A stretch of DNA of 64,000 nt, taken from positions 496,001 through 560,000 of the forward strand of contig NZ_JBHSLA010000002.1 of assembly GCF_042657385.1 (NCBI RefSeq). Reading direction: 5' to 3'. This DNA comes from Algorimicrobium hallyeonense (GTDB taxonomy: Bacteria; Bacteroidota; Bacteroidia; Flavobacteriales; Flavobacteriaceae). A program made the position numbers and the translations under genes. The notes below the pieces were generated by a model. It had not been told where the DNA came from. It was given only the letters and a program-made list of their open reading frames with translations, and ran no database searches. Shown here piece after piece: positions 1-9,253 of the stretch (position 1 is its first letter; each line of letters starts with the position of its first letter).

Positions 1-1305
1 TTTCCAGTTTAAGCGATCCATTTGGTTATAAGGCCAAGGTGCCGCGTTATTTTCTATATTTGTCATCATATTATTTAATTCCATTGGGGCTGCACTTTCT
101 TCCATTACCAAATAACGACGCATATCCATAATAATAGAGAGTGGATCAATACTTACCGGACAGGCTTCCACACAGGCATTACAGGAAGTACAAGCCCATA
201 ATTCTTCACGTGTTATATAATCGTCTAATAATTGTTTTCCATCATCTTGAAAAACGCCTTTATTAGCATCTATATTTTTACCTACTTCTTCCAGTCTATC
301 TCGCGTATCCATCATAATTTTACGAGGCGATAGTTTCTTGCCTGTTAAATTTGCAGGACATTCACTAGTACAACGTCCACATTCTGTACAGGTGTAGGCA
401 TTTAATAATTGTACCCAATTTAAATCCTGTACATCACTAGCGCCAAATTTTGCAGGCACCTCATTTTCATCTTCTTCAGCTGGTGCAGCATACGGATCGG
501 CATCGGGATCCATCATCATTTTAACCTCTTTAGTAACAGCTTCTAAATTATCAAGCTGCCCTTTTGGCTTCACCTTACCATAGTAGGTGTTAGGAAATGC
601 TAATAGAATGTGTAAATGTTTTGAAAAATATAAATAATTAAGGAACCCTAAAATCCCTAAAATATGCAACCACCAAGCTGCGCGTTCAATTGCGTGAATC
701 GTTGCCTCTGGTAATCCGCTAAATAGTGGTGCAATAAATTGGCTAATAATATTTCCCGATTCCATACTTTGGAATTTAAGATCTGTTGCGTTCATTACCA
801 GGAATAATGCCATTAACACCATTTCAATATATAAAATGATATTACCATCATTTTTTGGCCAACCTGTCATTTCCGCTTTCCAAAAACGCTGTATTTTAAT
901 CACATTTCTACGCAACCAAAAGATAATAACAGAAACAAATACTAAAGCCGCTAATATTTCAAAAGATCCAATAAGGAAGCCATACACCGATGTCCGTAAT
1001 ATTTCAGAAAAAATTCTGTGTGAACCAAAAATACCATCAATAATAATTTCCAAGACTTCAATATTAATTATAATGAAACCCACATAAACAATAACATGGA
1101 GAAATCCAGAAACGGGGCGTTTCACCATTTTACTTTGGCCTAAAGCAATATTAATCATGTTTTTCCAACGTTGTGATGTATTATCACTCACGTCCACATC
1201 TTGGCCTAGTTTAATGTTACGAAGTAGTTTTTTGACATTTTTAGCAAAATAGCCAATACCAATAATTAAGGCAATGGCAAACAGTATGTTTGGAATATAA
1301 TTCAT
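1..1305 (-). CDS. (Fe-S)-binding membrane oxidoreductase, HdrD/DsrK-like (3' end outside window)
   Basis: The open frame reads from ATG at 1305 to the first base of the window with no stop, so 435 N-terminal residues are seen and the C-terminus is missing. The first ~270 residues hold several hydrophobic segments (about 4-20, 68-88, 105-130, 160-180, 215-235) typical of a cytochrome b/NarI-like membrane part. Two classical 4Fe-4S motifs follow: CTECGRCTSECP near residues 305-316 and CTSCNACVEACP near 371-382. This arrangement is known in heterodisulfide-reductase-like electron-transfer proteins of Bacteroidota; CCG cysteine domains are expected in the missing part. It lies 12 bases after the MlaD-like gene and is probably co-transcribed with it. 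Redox partner and substrate cannot be told from the sequence. Confidence 0.88.
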   Translation of the reverse strand, partial: MNYIPNILFAIALIIGIGYFAKNVKKLLRNIKLGQDVDVSDNTSQRWKNMINIALGQSKMVKRPVSGFLHVIVYVGFIIINIEVLEIIIDGIFGSHRIFSEILRTSVYGFLIGSFEILAALVFVSVIIFWLRRNVIKIQRFWKAEMTGWPKNDGNIILYIEMVLMALFLVMNATDLKFQSMESGNIISQFIAPLFSGLPEATIHAIERAAWWLHILGILGFLNYLYFSKHLHILLAFPNTYYGKVKPKGQLDNLEAVTKEVKMMMDPDADPYAAPAEEDENEVPAKFGASDVQDLNWVQLLNAYTCTECGRCTSECPANLTGKKLSPRKIMMDTRDRLEEVGKNIDANKGVFQDDGKQLLDDYITREELWACTSCNACVEACPVSIDPLSIIMDMRRYLVMEESAAPMELNNMMTNIENNAAPWPYNQMDRLNWK

Positions 1306-1317
1306 GGTTGGTTTGGT

Positions 1318-2265
1318 TTATTCTCTTGGACTTTCAGGCTTTTCGTAATCGTCTTTATTTTTTCCTCCAAATACAGATACATTAACGTAACGTTTTGGAT
1401 TAAGTTTAACATCCTGCAACAGTTCTCTTAACTGTAGAGACGCTATTTCCAAGTTATTGTAAAGTTTATCATCCTTAAGTAATTTCCCCATTGTACCTTT
1501 TCCTTGTTCCACATCAGACAACAAAGCGTTCACGTTTGCTAAAGTGTTATCTAAATTAGCGAGGGTTGTTGAAAGATCCACTTCTTTTAAGCCATCTGTA
1601 AAAGTTGCTAGATTTCCACTTATGGAATCGAAGTTTTTTATTACTGCCGATAAATTTTCATCGTTTTTTTGCACCAAAGCCGTAACGGAATTAGATAGAA
1701 TATTAAACGATTTAATAGTTTCATTTAATTCCGCAATAGCATTTCTTAATCCTTTTTCCGAATCATCTCTTAAAATATCATTAACACCGATGAGCAAGGT
1801 GTCTGCCGATTTTAAAGTTGTACCTAAATCTTGACTTATATCTGAAAAATTACCAGTTAATTGTTGGACTAATCCCATTTCCACTTCAGACGGGAAAGTC
1901 GTGCCATCTTCTGCAATTTCGCCGTTATTAGGGTCCACAATTGCAATAGCATTATCGCCTAATAAACCTGATGAATACAAGCGGATTTTACTATTTCTAG
2001 AAAGTTTCAAATCATTATCAACCGTAAAAGTAACACGGGTTTTAGCGGTTTCTGGAACATATTTAATTTCTTTAATTTGACCAACCGAATTTCCTTTTAT
2101 TGTAACGGGAGAAGATGATGCTAGCGCATTATAATCAAATTCTGTATAGTAGGTATTAGCGCCATCCAACAGGTTTTTGCCCTGAAGGAAATTAATTCCA
2201 AAAATTAGAAAAACGATTCCTGATAGGACTAATATGGCAGTTTTAACTTCTTTAGATAGTTTCAA
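1318..2265 (-). CDS. MCE/MlaD family lipid-transport substrate-binding protein
   Basis: A 315-residue protein with one N-terminal membrane anchor (about residues 8-27) followed by an MCE domain (about 35-115) ending in the typical YSSGLLGDNAIAI stretch. The C-terminal two thirds are polar and helical with heptad-like spacing, as in MCE proteins that build tunnels across the periplasm. MlaD homologues bind phospholipid and work with an MlaE permease and MlaF ATPase; neither is in the window, so they may lie beyond the left edge or elsewhere. The gene is 55 bases downstream of the amidase gene on the same strand. Family assignment is firm; the transported lipid is inference. Confidence 0.9.
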   Translation of the reverse strand: MKLSKEVKTAILVLSGIVFLIFGINFLQGKNLLDGANTYYTEFDYNALASSSPVTIKGNSVGQIKEIKYVPETAKTRVTFTVDNDLKLSRNSKIRLYSSGLLGDNAIAIVDPNNGEIAEDGTTFPSEVEMGLVQQLTGNFSDISQDLGTTLKSADTLLIGVNDILRDDSEKGLRNAIAELNETIKSFNILSNSVTALVQKNDENLSAVIKNFDSISGNLATFTDGLKEVDLSTTLANLDNTLANVNALLSDVEQGKGTMGKLLKDDKLYNNLEIASLQLRELLQDVKLNPKRYVNVSVFGGKNKDDYEKPESPRE

Positions 2266-2320
2266 ATTGATGATATTTGGTTATTAAACAAAATTAGAAA
2301 TAAATTAATAAAGAATGTAC

Positions 2321-3448
2321 TTAATTAGAAGATGTTTTTAGCACATTCGCTAAAGGTATGAGTTCTCCGTTTTTAAAAGCCACAATAAAACAGCCATTAT
2401 AACCCTTGGCATCCGCTTCATTTTTATACCGCTTAGCCACATTATAATCTGACGTATCACCAAAATAATATTTATAAAGATTGCCTATTTGTTCTTTCGA
2501 TATGGGATCCAACCCTTTAAAATTATAAGGTTTAGTCACAATATTACGCGAGCTTGCAGCAATTTGAATTTTAAATGTTATGCCTTCGTAAACATCAGGT
2601 ATCTCTGTTGTTTTAATTGCATTTGCAATAGATTCATTCAATATTTCCGGTTGAAAAGAATCGCCAACATTACTGTCTAAATTGTTTTTATAATGCAGAA
2701 TGGCGTCTTTTATGGCCATAGACATTTCATGTTGTCCTTTACCTGAATTGAGATAAGCACCTTCTGGTTTATAAGTTAAAAAACCCGTTTCAATTAATAC
2801 ACTTGGCATATACGTATTATGCAACACCCAAAATCCTGCTTGTTTAACACCACGACTTTTTCGGTTGAGTTTTCCTGTGAAATTAGTTTCAATATAACTT
2901 GCCAATTGTATGCTTTGATCCAAAAACTCCTCCTGCATAAGTGTTAACCCTATTAAAGATTCTGGTGAATTAGGGTCGAAACCTTCATAATGCTTCTCAT
3001 AATCATCCTCCAAGAAAATAACTTCATTTTCTTTTTTAGCAATATTAAAATTTTGTTCATTGGCATGTAAACCCAACACAAAAGTTTCCGTTCCATGCGC
3101 ACTATTTGTAAAAGCATTGCAATGAACAGACACGAATAAATCGGCATCGGCTTTATTTGCTATGGCAGCACGTTCACGTAATTTCAGGAAGACATCTGTT
3201 TTTCGCGTGTAGATAACTTCAATATCTTTATTTTTTTCTAATTCCTTACCTACTTCCAAAACAATATTTAAAGCAATATTTTTTTCCTTGTAACCATTCC
3301 CTAAATTACCGGGATCATGACCACCGTGACCAGCATCCAAGACAACTACAAATTTATCGGACTTGCTTTGCGAAAAGACGGAATTAACAGAAGAAACTGT
3401 TAAAAGTAATGTATATAATAAGAAAGATATATAGGTATTCGTTTTCAT
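2321..3448 (-). CDS. N-acetylmuramoyl-L-alanine amidase (Amidase_3) with C-terminal SPOR-like region
   Basis: The 375-residue protein starts with a signal peptide ending in VFSQ (about residue 27). The Amidase_3 domain shows the zinc ligands H41 (in DAGHGG), E55 and H109 (SVHCNA) and the catalytic glutamate E220 (VLIETGF). It should cut the bond between N-acetylmuramic acid and the peptide stem in the periplasm during cell separation. A segment between ~143 and 200 is longer than in E. coli AmiC and could be a regulatory helix region. The last ~80 residues begin with FKIQIAAS and resemble a SPOR-type domain that binds denuded glycan. First gene of an operon with the MCE and Fe-S genes; its promoter must lie in the 86-base gap shared with the divergent LptD-like gene. 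Confidence 0.93.
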   Translation of the reverse strand: MKTNTYISFLLYTLLLTVSSVNSVFSQSKSDKFVVVLDAGHGGHDPGNLGNGYKEKNIALNIVLEVGKELEKNKDIEVIYTRKTDVFLKLRERAAIANKADADLFVSVHCNAFTNSAHGTETFVLGLHANEQNFNIAKKENEVIFLEDDYEKHYEGFDPNSPESLIGLTLMQEEFLDQSIQLASYIETNFTGKLNRKSRGVKQAGFWVLHNTYMPSVLIETGFLTYKPEGAYLNSGKGQHEMSMAIKDAILHYKNNLDSNVGDSFQPEILNESIANAIKTTEIPDVYEGITFKIQIAASSRNIVTKPYNFKGLDPISKEQIGNLYKYYFGDTSDYNVAKRYKNEADAKGYNGCFIVAFKNGELIPLANVLKTSSN

Positions 3449-3534
3449 ATAGGATATAACAACTTTTTTAATAGTTTATTTTAATTTTGGAATTTTTGGA
3501 TATATTAATTTAATCACAAAAAATATATGTAATT

Positions 3535-6288
3535 TTGGCAATTCAAAAACCGAGCCATACTTTTACAAAAATACATTTAAAAGCGTTGCGTACAAACAAC
3601 TTTCACATACTTTTTGCCCTAAGTTTTACAGTGTTTATAAACACGTTTGGCTTTGCTCAAGATTTGCCAAAATCGGGAATACAGGTAGAATCAAGCACCG
3701 ATAACGATAGCTTAAATGTGAGTGTTGGTGATGCTTTAAAACCAATAACCTCTGAAAAAGGACAAGACTCCACGCTTAATGATACGGTAAAGCCCAAGCA
3801 AGAGTTGCTTACGGGCCCCATAAAATACAGAGCTACAGATTATACATCCTTTAATAATAAGGAACAAAAATTGTACATGTACAATGAAGCAGAAGTATAT
3901 TATGAAGACATGGAACTTAAGGCTGGAATTATTGTTATTGATTATAATACCAATACAGTTTTTGCAAAAGGAATTATAGACTCCACAGGGTTATACACGC
4001 AAGCGCCTATTTTTAAACAAGCAGAAAATGAGGTGAAACCCGATTCTATAAAATTTAATACGGTTACAGAAAAGGCTTTAATTTATAATTCCAACACCCA
4101 ACAAGGCGATATTAAAATATTTGCGCCTATTACCAAAAAAGTAAACGATTCTGTTATATTTCTCTATAAAGGTCGTTTTACAACAGCAAAAGATATTGAA
4201 AACCCAGAGTACTATTTTCAAGCGAGTAAAATAAAAATTGTACCTGGCGAAAAAATTGTGGTAGGAGTTACTAATATGGTAATAGCCGATGTACCAACGC
4301 CTTTAGGTTTACCATTTGGTTTTTTTCCTTTAACAAATAAGCAAACATCAGGTGTTATTATTCCTACTTTTGGAGAAGAAAGTAATCGTGGGTATTTTAT
4401 TCAGAATGGTGGTTATTATTTTGCGTTAAGTGATTATTTTGATTTGGCTGTCCTCGGTGACTATTACACAAACGGTAGTTATGGTTTACGAATGGAAAGT
4501 GCTTATGCCAGCAGGTATAAATTTCGTGGTAACTTGGGATTTCGGTATGAAAACCTCATTAATAGTGAACGTGGTTTTCCGGACTATGGAAAATCCAATA
4601 TTTATAATATTCGTTGGTCCCATGCACAGGACCAAAAGGCCAATCCAAACTCACGATTTTCAGCATCCGTCAATTTAGGAAGCAGCAAATATTACCAAAC
4701 ATCTATAAATCAGGTTAATGCTCCTAGTTTTTTAAATAATACATTAGCATCATCTGTATCCTATGCCAAAACCTTTCAAGGTGAACCACAAGTTAATTTA
4801 AGTGCTACTGCTACCCATTCGCAAAACACAAATACTGAAGTCATTAATATGACATTACCTACTGTTCAAGCTAGTGTAAGTCGAATTTTCCCTTTTGCAC
4901 CGAAAGAAGGGATTAAGAAAGGTATTATTCAGAATGTTAATTTTCAGTATAATGTACGTGCCGAGAACAGAATAGAAACAACTGATTCGCTATTCTTTAA
5001 AAAAGAAATGTGGGATAGTGCAGAAAATGGTGTGCAACACAGTATTCCATTAACAACAAATTTTAAAGTTTTCAAATATTTAAGCTTAAGTGCTGGTACC
5101 TCTTATGATGAGACTTGGGTTTTTGAAACGGTTAATAAATATTATGATCCTGATGAAAAGAAAGTAGTTACAGAAACTGAAAAAGGTTTTGATGCATTCC
5201 GAACCTATAATTTTAGTACTAGTGTTGGGACCACCTTATATGGAATGTTCGATTTTAGAAAAGCAGGCAAAGACCCTAAAATTCAACAGATTCGTCATGT
5301 TATGAGGCCATCCATGAGCTATAATATTAATCCGTCTTTTAGTAATTATTACCAAACTTATGAGGTGGTAAGTGCAGATGGTTTAACCGTTACAGAAGAG
5401 GAATATACGCGTTTTGAAGGTGGTATTTTTGGTATTCCAAATAATCGCTATTCTAGTTCAATAGGCATGAGTTTATCTAACAATATAGAAGCTAAAGTAC
5501 GCGATAAAGATTCATCAGCAACAGAAGCTAAAAAAATAAAACTCCTTGACAACTTAAATTTTTCAACAGCCTATAATTTGGCGGGAGATTCATTAAACTG
5601 GAGTCCATTAAGAATGTCTGGAGGTACACAGATATTAAACAATAAAATGTCTATTAACTTTGGAGCAACGTTGGACCCGTATGCTTTAGATAATAACAAC
5701 TCCAAAATTGATAAGTTTAATATTGATAATGGTGGTAGTTTATTCCGATTAACAAGTGCCAATATTACCATGAGTTACTCCATTTCTAGTAATGATTTTG
5801 ATGGCACAGAAAACGACCGAAGTACAGCAGAAAATTTGCGTAGCGGTGGTCGTGCCGATGATTTATTTGGTCGAGCACAAGATTTTTCAGACCAGAGCTA
5901 TTATGACAAAGACGATGATGATAAGGAACGAACACCTAGCAAGTTATATACCAATAAAATTCCTTGGAATGTTAAATTTGCCTACGCTGCTAATTACACG
6001 AATACACGAAGAGAGAATGAAATATCATCACATTCACTCATGTTTTCTGGTGATGTAGAAATTGCGCCCCAATGGACTTTTGGAGCTTCATCGGGTTATG
6101 ATTTTAAAAACAATGGTTTTACTTACACCCAATTACGTTTTGAGCGCGATTTATTAAGTTGGCGCATGAATTTTAGCTGGGTTCCTTTTAGCACTAGAAG
6201 TTCGTGGTATTTCTTTATTGGGATTAAATCCAATATCCTGAAAGATATTAAATATGATAAACGACGCCAGCCTGACCAACGACTATAA
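3535..6288 (+). CDS. LptD-like outer-membrane LPS assembly protein
   Basis: A 917-residue protein read from a TTG start. No ATG or GTG occurs in frame between the upstream stop at 3511 and the signal sequence, and the next methionine (MYMYNEAEV) is far too late, so TTG is the best start. The signal peptide ends near residue 42 (GFAQ). Residues ~95-270 match an OstA/LptA-like periplasmic region, including the PLGLPFGFFPLT segment typical of Bacteroidota LptD. The remainder is rich in alternating aromatic strands of a large beta-barrel. Such proteins insert lipopolysaccharide into the outer leaflet. The ridA gene follows after 35 bases. The family is divergent from proteobacterial LptD, so the gene symbol is withheld. 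Confidence 0.88.
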   Translation: MAIQKPSHTFTKIHLKALRTNNFHILFALSFTVFINTFGFAQDLPKSGIQVESSTDNDSLNVSVGDALKPITSEKGQDSTLNDTVKPKQELLTGPIKYRATDYTSFNNKEQKLYMYNEAEVYYEDMELKAGIIVIDYNTNTVFAKGIIDSTGLYTQAPIFKQAENEVKPDSIKFNTVTEKALIYNSNTQQGDIKIFAPITKKVNDSVIFLYKGRFTTAKDIENPEYYFQASKIKIVPGEKIVVGVTNMVIADVPTPLGLPFGFFPLTNKQTSGVIIPTFGEESNRGYFIQNGGYYFALSDYFDLAVLGDYYTNGSYGLRMESAYASRYKFRGNLGFRYENLINSERGFPDYGKSNIYNIRWSHAQDQKANPNSRFSASVNLGSSKYYQTSINQVNAPSFLNNTLASSVSYAKTFQGEPQVNLSATATHSQNTNTEVINMTLPTVQASVSRIFPFAPKEGIKKGIIQNVNFQYNVRAENRIETTDSLFFKKEMWDSAENGVQHSIPLTTNFKVFKYLSLSAGTSYDETWVFETVNKYYDPDEKKVVTETEKGFDAFRTYNFSTSVGTTLYGMFDFRKAGKDPKIQQIRHVMRPSMSYNINPSFSNYYQTYEVVSADGLTVTEEEYTRFEGGIFGIPNNRYSSSIGMSLSNNIEAKVRDKDSSATEAKKIKLLDNLNFSTAYNLAGDSLNWSPLRMSGGTQILNNKMSINFGATLDPYALDNNNSKIDKFNIDNGGSLFRLTSANITMSYSISSNDFDGTENDRSTAENLRSGGRADDLFGRAQDFSDQSYYDKDDDDKERTPSKLYTNKIPWNVKFAYAANYTNTRRENEISSHSLMFSGDVEIAPQWTFGASSGYDFKNNGFTYTQLRFERDLLSWRMNFSWVPFSTRSSWYFFIGIKSNILKDIKYDKRRQPDQRL

Positions 6289-6323
6289 TGTATTCCAACA
6301 CGATTAACTAATATACTTTTAAG

Positions 6324-6704
6324 ATGAAAACAATTATCAACACGAAACACGCTCCTGCTCCAATTGGACCTTATAACCAAGCCGTTTTAGTAGGGAATAT
6401 GCTTTATACCTCTGGACAAATTGCTATTAATCCCGTAACAAACGAATTAGTTTTGGATACTATAGAACTGGAAACAGAACAGGTTATGCAAAACATAAAG
6501 GCTGTTTTAGAAGCTGCTGACATGACTTTTGAAAACGTTATTAAATCAACCATATTTATAAGTGATATGGGTAATTTCTCAAAAATCAATGCGGTTTATG
6601 CAACATATTTTAATTCAGATACAGCACCAGCCCGTGAAACCGTAGAAGTTGCCAATTTACCAAAATATGTAAATGTGGAAATTAGTATGATGGCTGTCAA
6701 ATAG
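6324..6704 (+). CDS. ridA: RidA family 2-iminobutanoate/2-iminopropanoate deaminase
   Basis: The 126-residue length is exactly typical of RidA. Conserved features are GPYNQAV near residue 15, SGQIAINP near 30, the substrate-binding arginine R104 in APARETVEV and E119 near the C-terminus. RidA hydrolyses reactive enamine/imine intermediates released by PLP-dependent threonine and serine dehydratases and so protects PLP enzymes in the cytoplasm. It lies 35 bases after the LptD-like gene on the same strand, possibly co-transcribed, and ends 5 bases before the convergent gene at 6710. Confidence 0.95.
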   Translation: MKTIINTKHAPAPIGPYNQAVLVGNMLYTSGQIAINPVTNELVLDTIELETEQVMQNIKAVLEAADMTFENVIKSTIFISDMGNFSKINAVYATYFNSDTAPARETVEVANLPKYVNVEISMMAVK

Positions 6705-6709
6705 CAATC

Positions 6710-7630
6710 TTAAAAAGCCATAGACCAGCCAAAACCCAACTTATTACTGTCCGAACCAATATCTTGAAAAGTAACCGAGCGTAAATAAGACAACTTTACA
6801 GCTTGTGTTTTTGTAATTGGTGCTCCAAACGATATGGCTCCTAAAAAATCTCCTCGTGCATCATTTTGTGATACACCATCAATTATTGCGGAACCACCAC
6901 TTCCTAATCCAGCACTTGCAGAAACCCACATCCTATTTTTAAATCGGTGAATTAAATGCGATTGCACGGCATATAGTGGATTTTGTTTCTTTTCTTGATG
7001 ATTAAAAAACTGGTTGTTCGTCGTGAAAATAAAGACGGAAGTTGTCAGTTCATAAGACCACGCCCCCCAATTATGGACCATTCCTATTTGCGGTCTAATA
7101 ATAAAACGATTATTACCTAAATTAATTAAGCGATCCTCCGCATACTGCCCCAAAGGAAAATTAACGGCTAATGACACACCTAACATGGTATTTACTGGGT
7201 TGGCTTTTATATATTCCATCATTTCAACCCTATTCATGGCATTGGGTCCAATTAAATTTAAAGAAACGCGAATCCTAGGATCCGCAAACCCTTGTCTGTT
7301 AAGCGTTTTAGGTTCTCCAGAAATTTTACCATCCCATTTTCCAAAAACATAAGGAATTGTAACATCCACACGCGCTAATTTGTTCCCAATTTTAAAAGGC
7401 TGTACATAAGAAACGGCAATAATGTCCATATTTTGTTTTACATCTTCAGTTTGCAAAACCGGATCAAAATAAACATCACTGTCAGCAAAGGCATAACCTG
7501 CACCAATAACATGCGTTCCTAATGGCAAAGGCGTCCAACGACGTGGCTCTATGTCCTGTGAAAATACATAAGAATTTAAACCCATTAACCACAGAATAAT
7601 CCAAAAATTTCTAAATGTATTTTTACTCAT
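6710..7630 (-). CDS. putative outer-membrane protein, Phenol_MetA_deg-like transporter family
   Basis: A 306-residue secreted protein: signal peptide ending in YVFSQ (about residue 25), then many amphipathic beta-strand segments and a C-terminal phenylalanine (WSMAF), the usual signal for outer-membrane barrel insertion. The overall pattern (PLGTHVIGAGYAF near the start, VNFPLGQY in the middle, FGAPITKTQAVKLSY near the end) is like the family annotated as transporter/MetA-pathway of phenol degradation. No substrate can be inferred. Single gene, convergent with ridA and divergent from guaC. Confidence 0.7.
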   Translation of the reverse strand: MSKNTFRNFWIILWLMGLNSYVFSQDIEPRRWTPLPLGTHVIGAGYAFADSDVYFDPVLQTEDVKQNMDIIAVSYVQPFKIGNKLARVDVTIPYVFGKWDGKISGEPKTLNRQGFADPRIRVSLNLIGPNAMNRVEMMEYIKANPVNTMLGVSLAVNFPLGQYAEDRLINLGNNRFIIRPQIGMVHNWGAWSYELTTSVFIFTTNNQFFNHQEKKQNPLYAVQSHLIHRFKNRMWVSASAGLGSGGSAIIDGVSQNDARGDFLGAISFGAPITKTQAVKLSYLRSVTFQDIGSDSNKLGFGWSMAF

Positions 7631-7781
7631 AAAATTATTAGATTTATCAAAAGATCATTTGTTTATAATTACTTTGTTTTAAAGCAACATAAATTAAAAA
7701 TTTTAAATTAGAATTCTATCAAACACCTTAAAATAATACATAGAATTTCAGCCACATGAAGTTTTACTAATTTGGAACATG

Positions 7782-7789
7782 TATATTTG
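7782..7789 (+). promoter_or_regulatory. -7 promoter box of guaC
   Basis: TATATTTG fits the Bacteroidota TAnnTTTG consensus and ends 23 bases before the guaC ATG. A clear -33 box is not visible. Confidence 0.5.
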
Positions 7790-7812
7790 AATAATCCTTA
7801 TTACAAATTAAT

Positions 7813-8853
7813 ATGCGTATAGAACACGATATAAAATTAGGTTTTAAAGACGTGATGATTCGTCCAAAACGATCGACCTTAAAAAGCAGAAAGGAAGTGA
7901 GTTTAGAGCGTGAATTCACCTTTTTACACAGCAAGAAAACATGGACAGGGATTCCCATTATGGCTGCCAATATGGACACTGTTGGAACCTTTAACATGGC
8001 CAAAGCATTATTTAAACACTCCTTATTTACTACCATCCATAAACATTATACGGTAGAAGAATGGAAAAACTTTATAAATACGGCGCCAAAAGGAATTGAA
8101 AATTATATTGCGGTTAGTACAGGAACGGGAGGTGAAGACTCTAAAAAGTTAAAAGACATCCTAAATGCTTGTCCACAACTCAATTTCATATGTATTGATG
8201 TTGCCAACGGTTATTCGGAACATTTTACCAATTTTGTTAGAAAAACGCGAAAAGCACACCCTGACAAAGTTATTATAGCCGGAAATGTGGTTACTGGAGA
8301 AATGGTAGAAGAATTATTATTGTCTGGAGCCGATATTATTAAGGTTGGAATTGGTCCAGGATCTGTTTGTACCACACGCGTTAAAACGGGCGTTGGCTAT
8401 CCGCAATTATCCGCTATCATAGAATGTGCGGATGCTGCCCACGGACTTGGTGGACAAATAATAAGTGATGGTGGTTGTACGACACCGGGTGATGTTGCCA
8501 AAGCCTTTGGTGCTGGTGCAGATTTTGTTATGCTTGGAGGCATGTTAGCTGGACATGATGAAAGTGGTGGTGAGTTGATAGAGCGTGATGGCGAAAACTA
8601 TAAACAATTTTATGGTATGAGTTCTGAAACCGCTATGGATAAGCACGTTGGTGGTGTTGCTGAATATCGTGCTAGTGAAGGTAAAACGGTTGAAGTTCTG
8701 TACAGAGGTTCTGTTGAAACAACGGTGTTTGATATTTTAGGTGGTTTACGAAGTACGTGCACCTATGTTGGCGCACAACGTCTAAAAGAGCTTACCAAAC
8801 GAACAACCTTTATTCGTGTGGCTGAACAAGAAAATCAAGTTTATACCAAGTAA
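7813..8853 (+). CDS. guaC: GMP reductase
   Basis: A 346-residue (beta/alpha)8-barrel enzyme of the IMPDH/GMPR family without the CBS domains of IMP dehydrogenase, which separates the two. The catalytic cysteine is C186 in IGPGSVCTTR, and the nucleotide-binding DGGCTTPGD and MLGGMLAGHDES segments follow. It converts GMP to IMP with NADPH in purine salvage. The C-terminal GGLRSTCTYVGA is also characteristic. Monocistronic by position: divergent from 6710-7630 and convergent with mgsA 37 bases downstream. Confidence 0.96.
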   Translation: MRIEHDIKLGFKDVMIRPKRSTLKSRKEVSLEREFTFLHSKKTWTGIPIMAANMDTVGTFNMAKALFKHSLFTTIHKHYTVEEWKNFINTAPKGIENYIAVSTGTGGEDSKKLKDILNACPQLNFICIDVANGYSEHFTNFVRKTRKAHPDKVIIAGNVVTGEMVEELLLSGADIIKVGIGPGSVCTTRVKTGVGYPQLSAIIECADAAHGLGGQIISDGGCTTPGDVAKAFGAGADFVMLGGMLAGHDESGGELIERDGENYKQFYGMSSETAMDKHVGGVAEYRASEGKTVEVLYRGSVETTVFDILGGLRSTCTYVGAQRLKELTKRTTFIRVAEQENQVYTK

Positions 8854-8890
8854 GTTTACTGAAAACGAATGCTGATTTTAAAAAAACAAT

Positions 8891-9253
8891 TTACAATCCC
8901 TTAATTAAAAGCAAGGCAGTTGCCGGATTGGTTGCCAATGGCACATCATGCACATCACACAAACGCATCAGCATTAACACATCAGGTTCATGTGGGTGTT
9001 TTGCCAATGGATCTCTGAAAAAAAGTACCATTTTGCACAATCCTTCGGCTACTCGTCCCGCTATTTGCGCATCACCGCCTAAAGGTCCAGATAGTAACTT
9101 TTTCACTTTAAATCCTGCGCTTTCCACCTTATTTCCGGTTGTTCCTGTAGACACTAAAGTGATGTGATCTTGATGAAAAAACGCCTTATGTTCATTTAAA
9201 AACTGAACCATTTCCGCCTTTTTTCCATCGTGTGCTATAATTGCTATTTCCAT
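8891..9253 (-). CDS. mgsA: methylglyoxal synthase
   Basis: A 120-residue protein, somewhat shorter than E. coli MgsA but complete. The catalytic aspartate is D61 in GPLGGDAQIA, and H88 and D91 (HEPDV) match the active-site histidine and aspartate of E. coli. TGTTGNK near residue 36 is the phosphate-binding loop. It turns dihydroxyacetone phosphate into methylglyoxal and phosphate, an overflow route at low phosphate. Its ATG overlaps the stop of the upstream sugar kinase gene (shared base 9253, TAATG), so translation is probably coupled. Last gene of the pfkA-gapA-kinase-mgsA block. Confidence 0.95.
   Translation of the reverse strand: MEIAIIAHDGKKAEMVQFLNEHKAFFHQDHITLVSTGTTGNKVESAGFKVKKLLSGPLGGDAQIAGRVAEGLCKMVLFFRDPLAKHPHEPDVLMLMRLCDVHDVPLATNPATALLLIKGL

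Noticed and set aside
3530..3537. TAATTTTG as promoter of the LptD-like gene
   Set aside because: It overlaps the proposed TTG start, so it cannot drive the gene unless the start is later, and no later start keeps the signal peptide.
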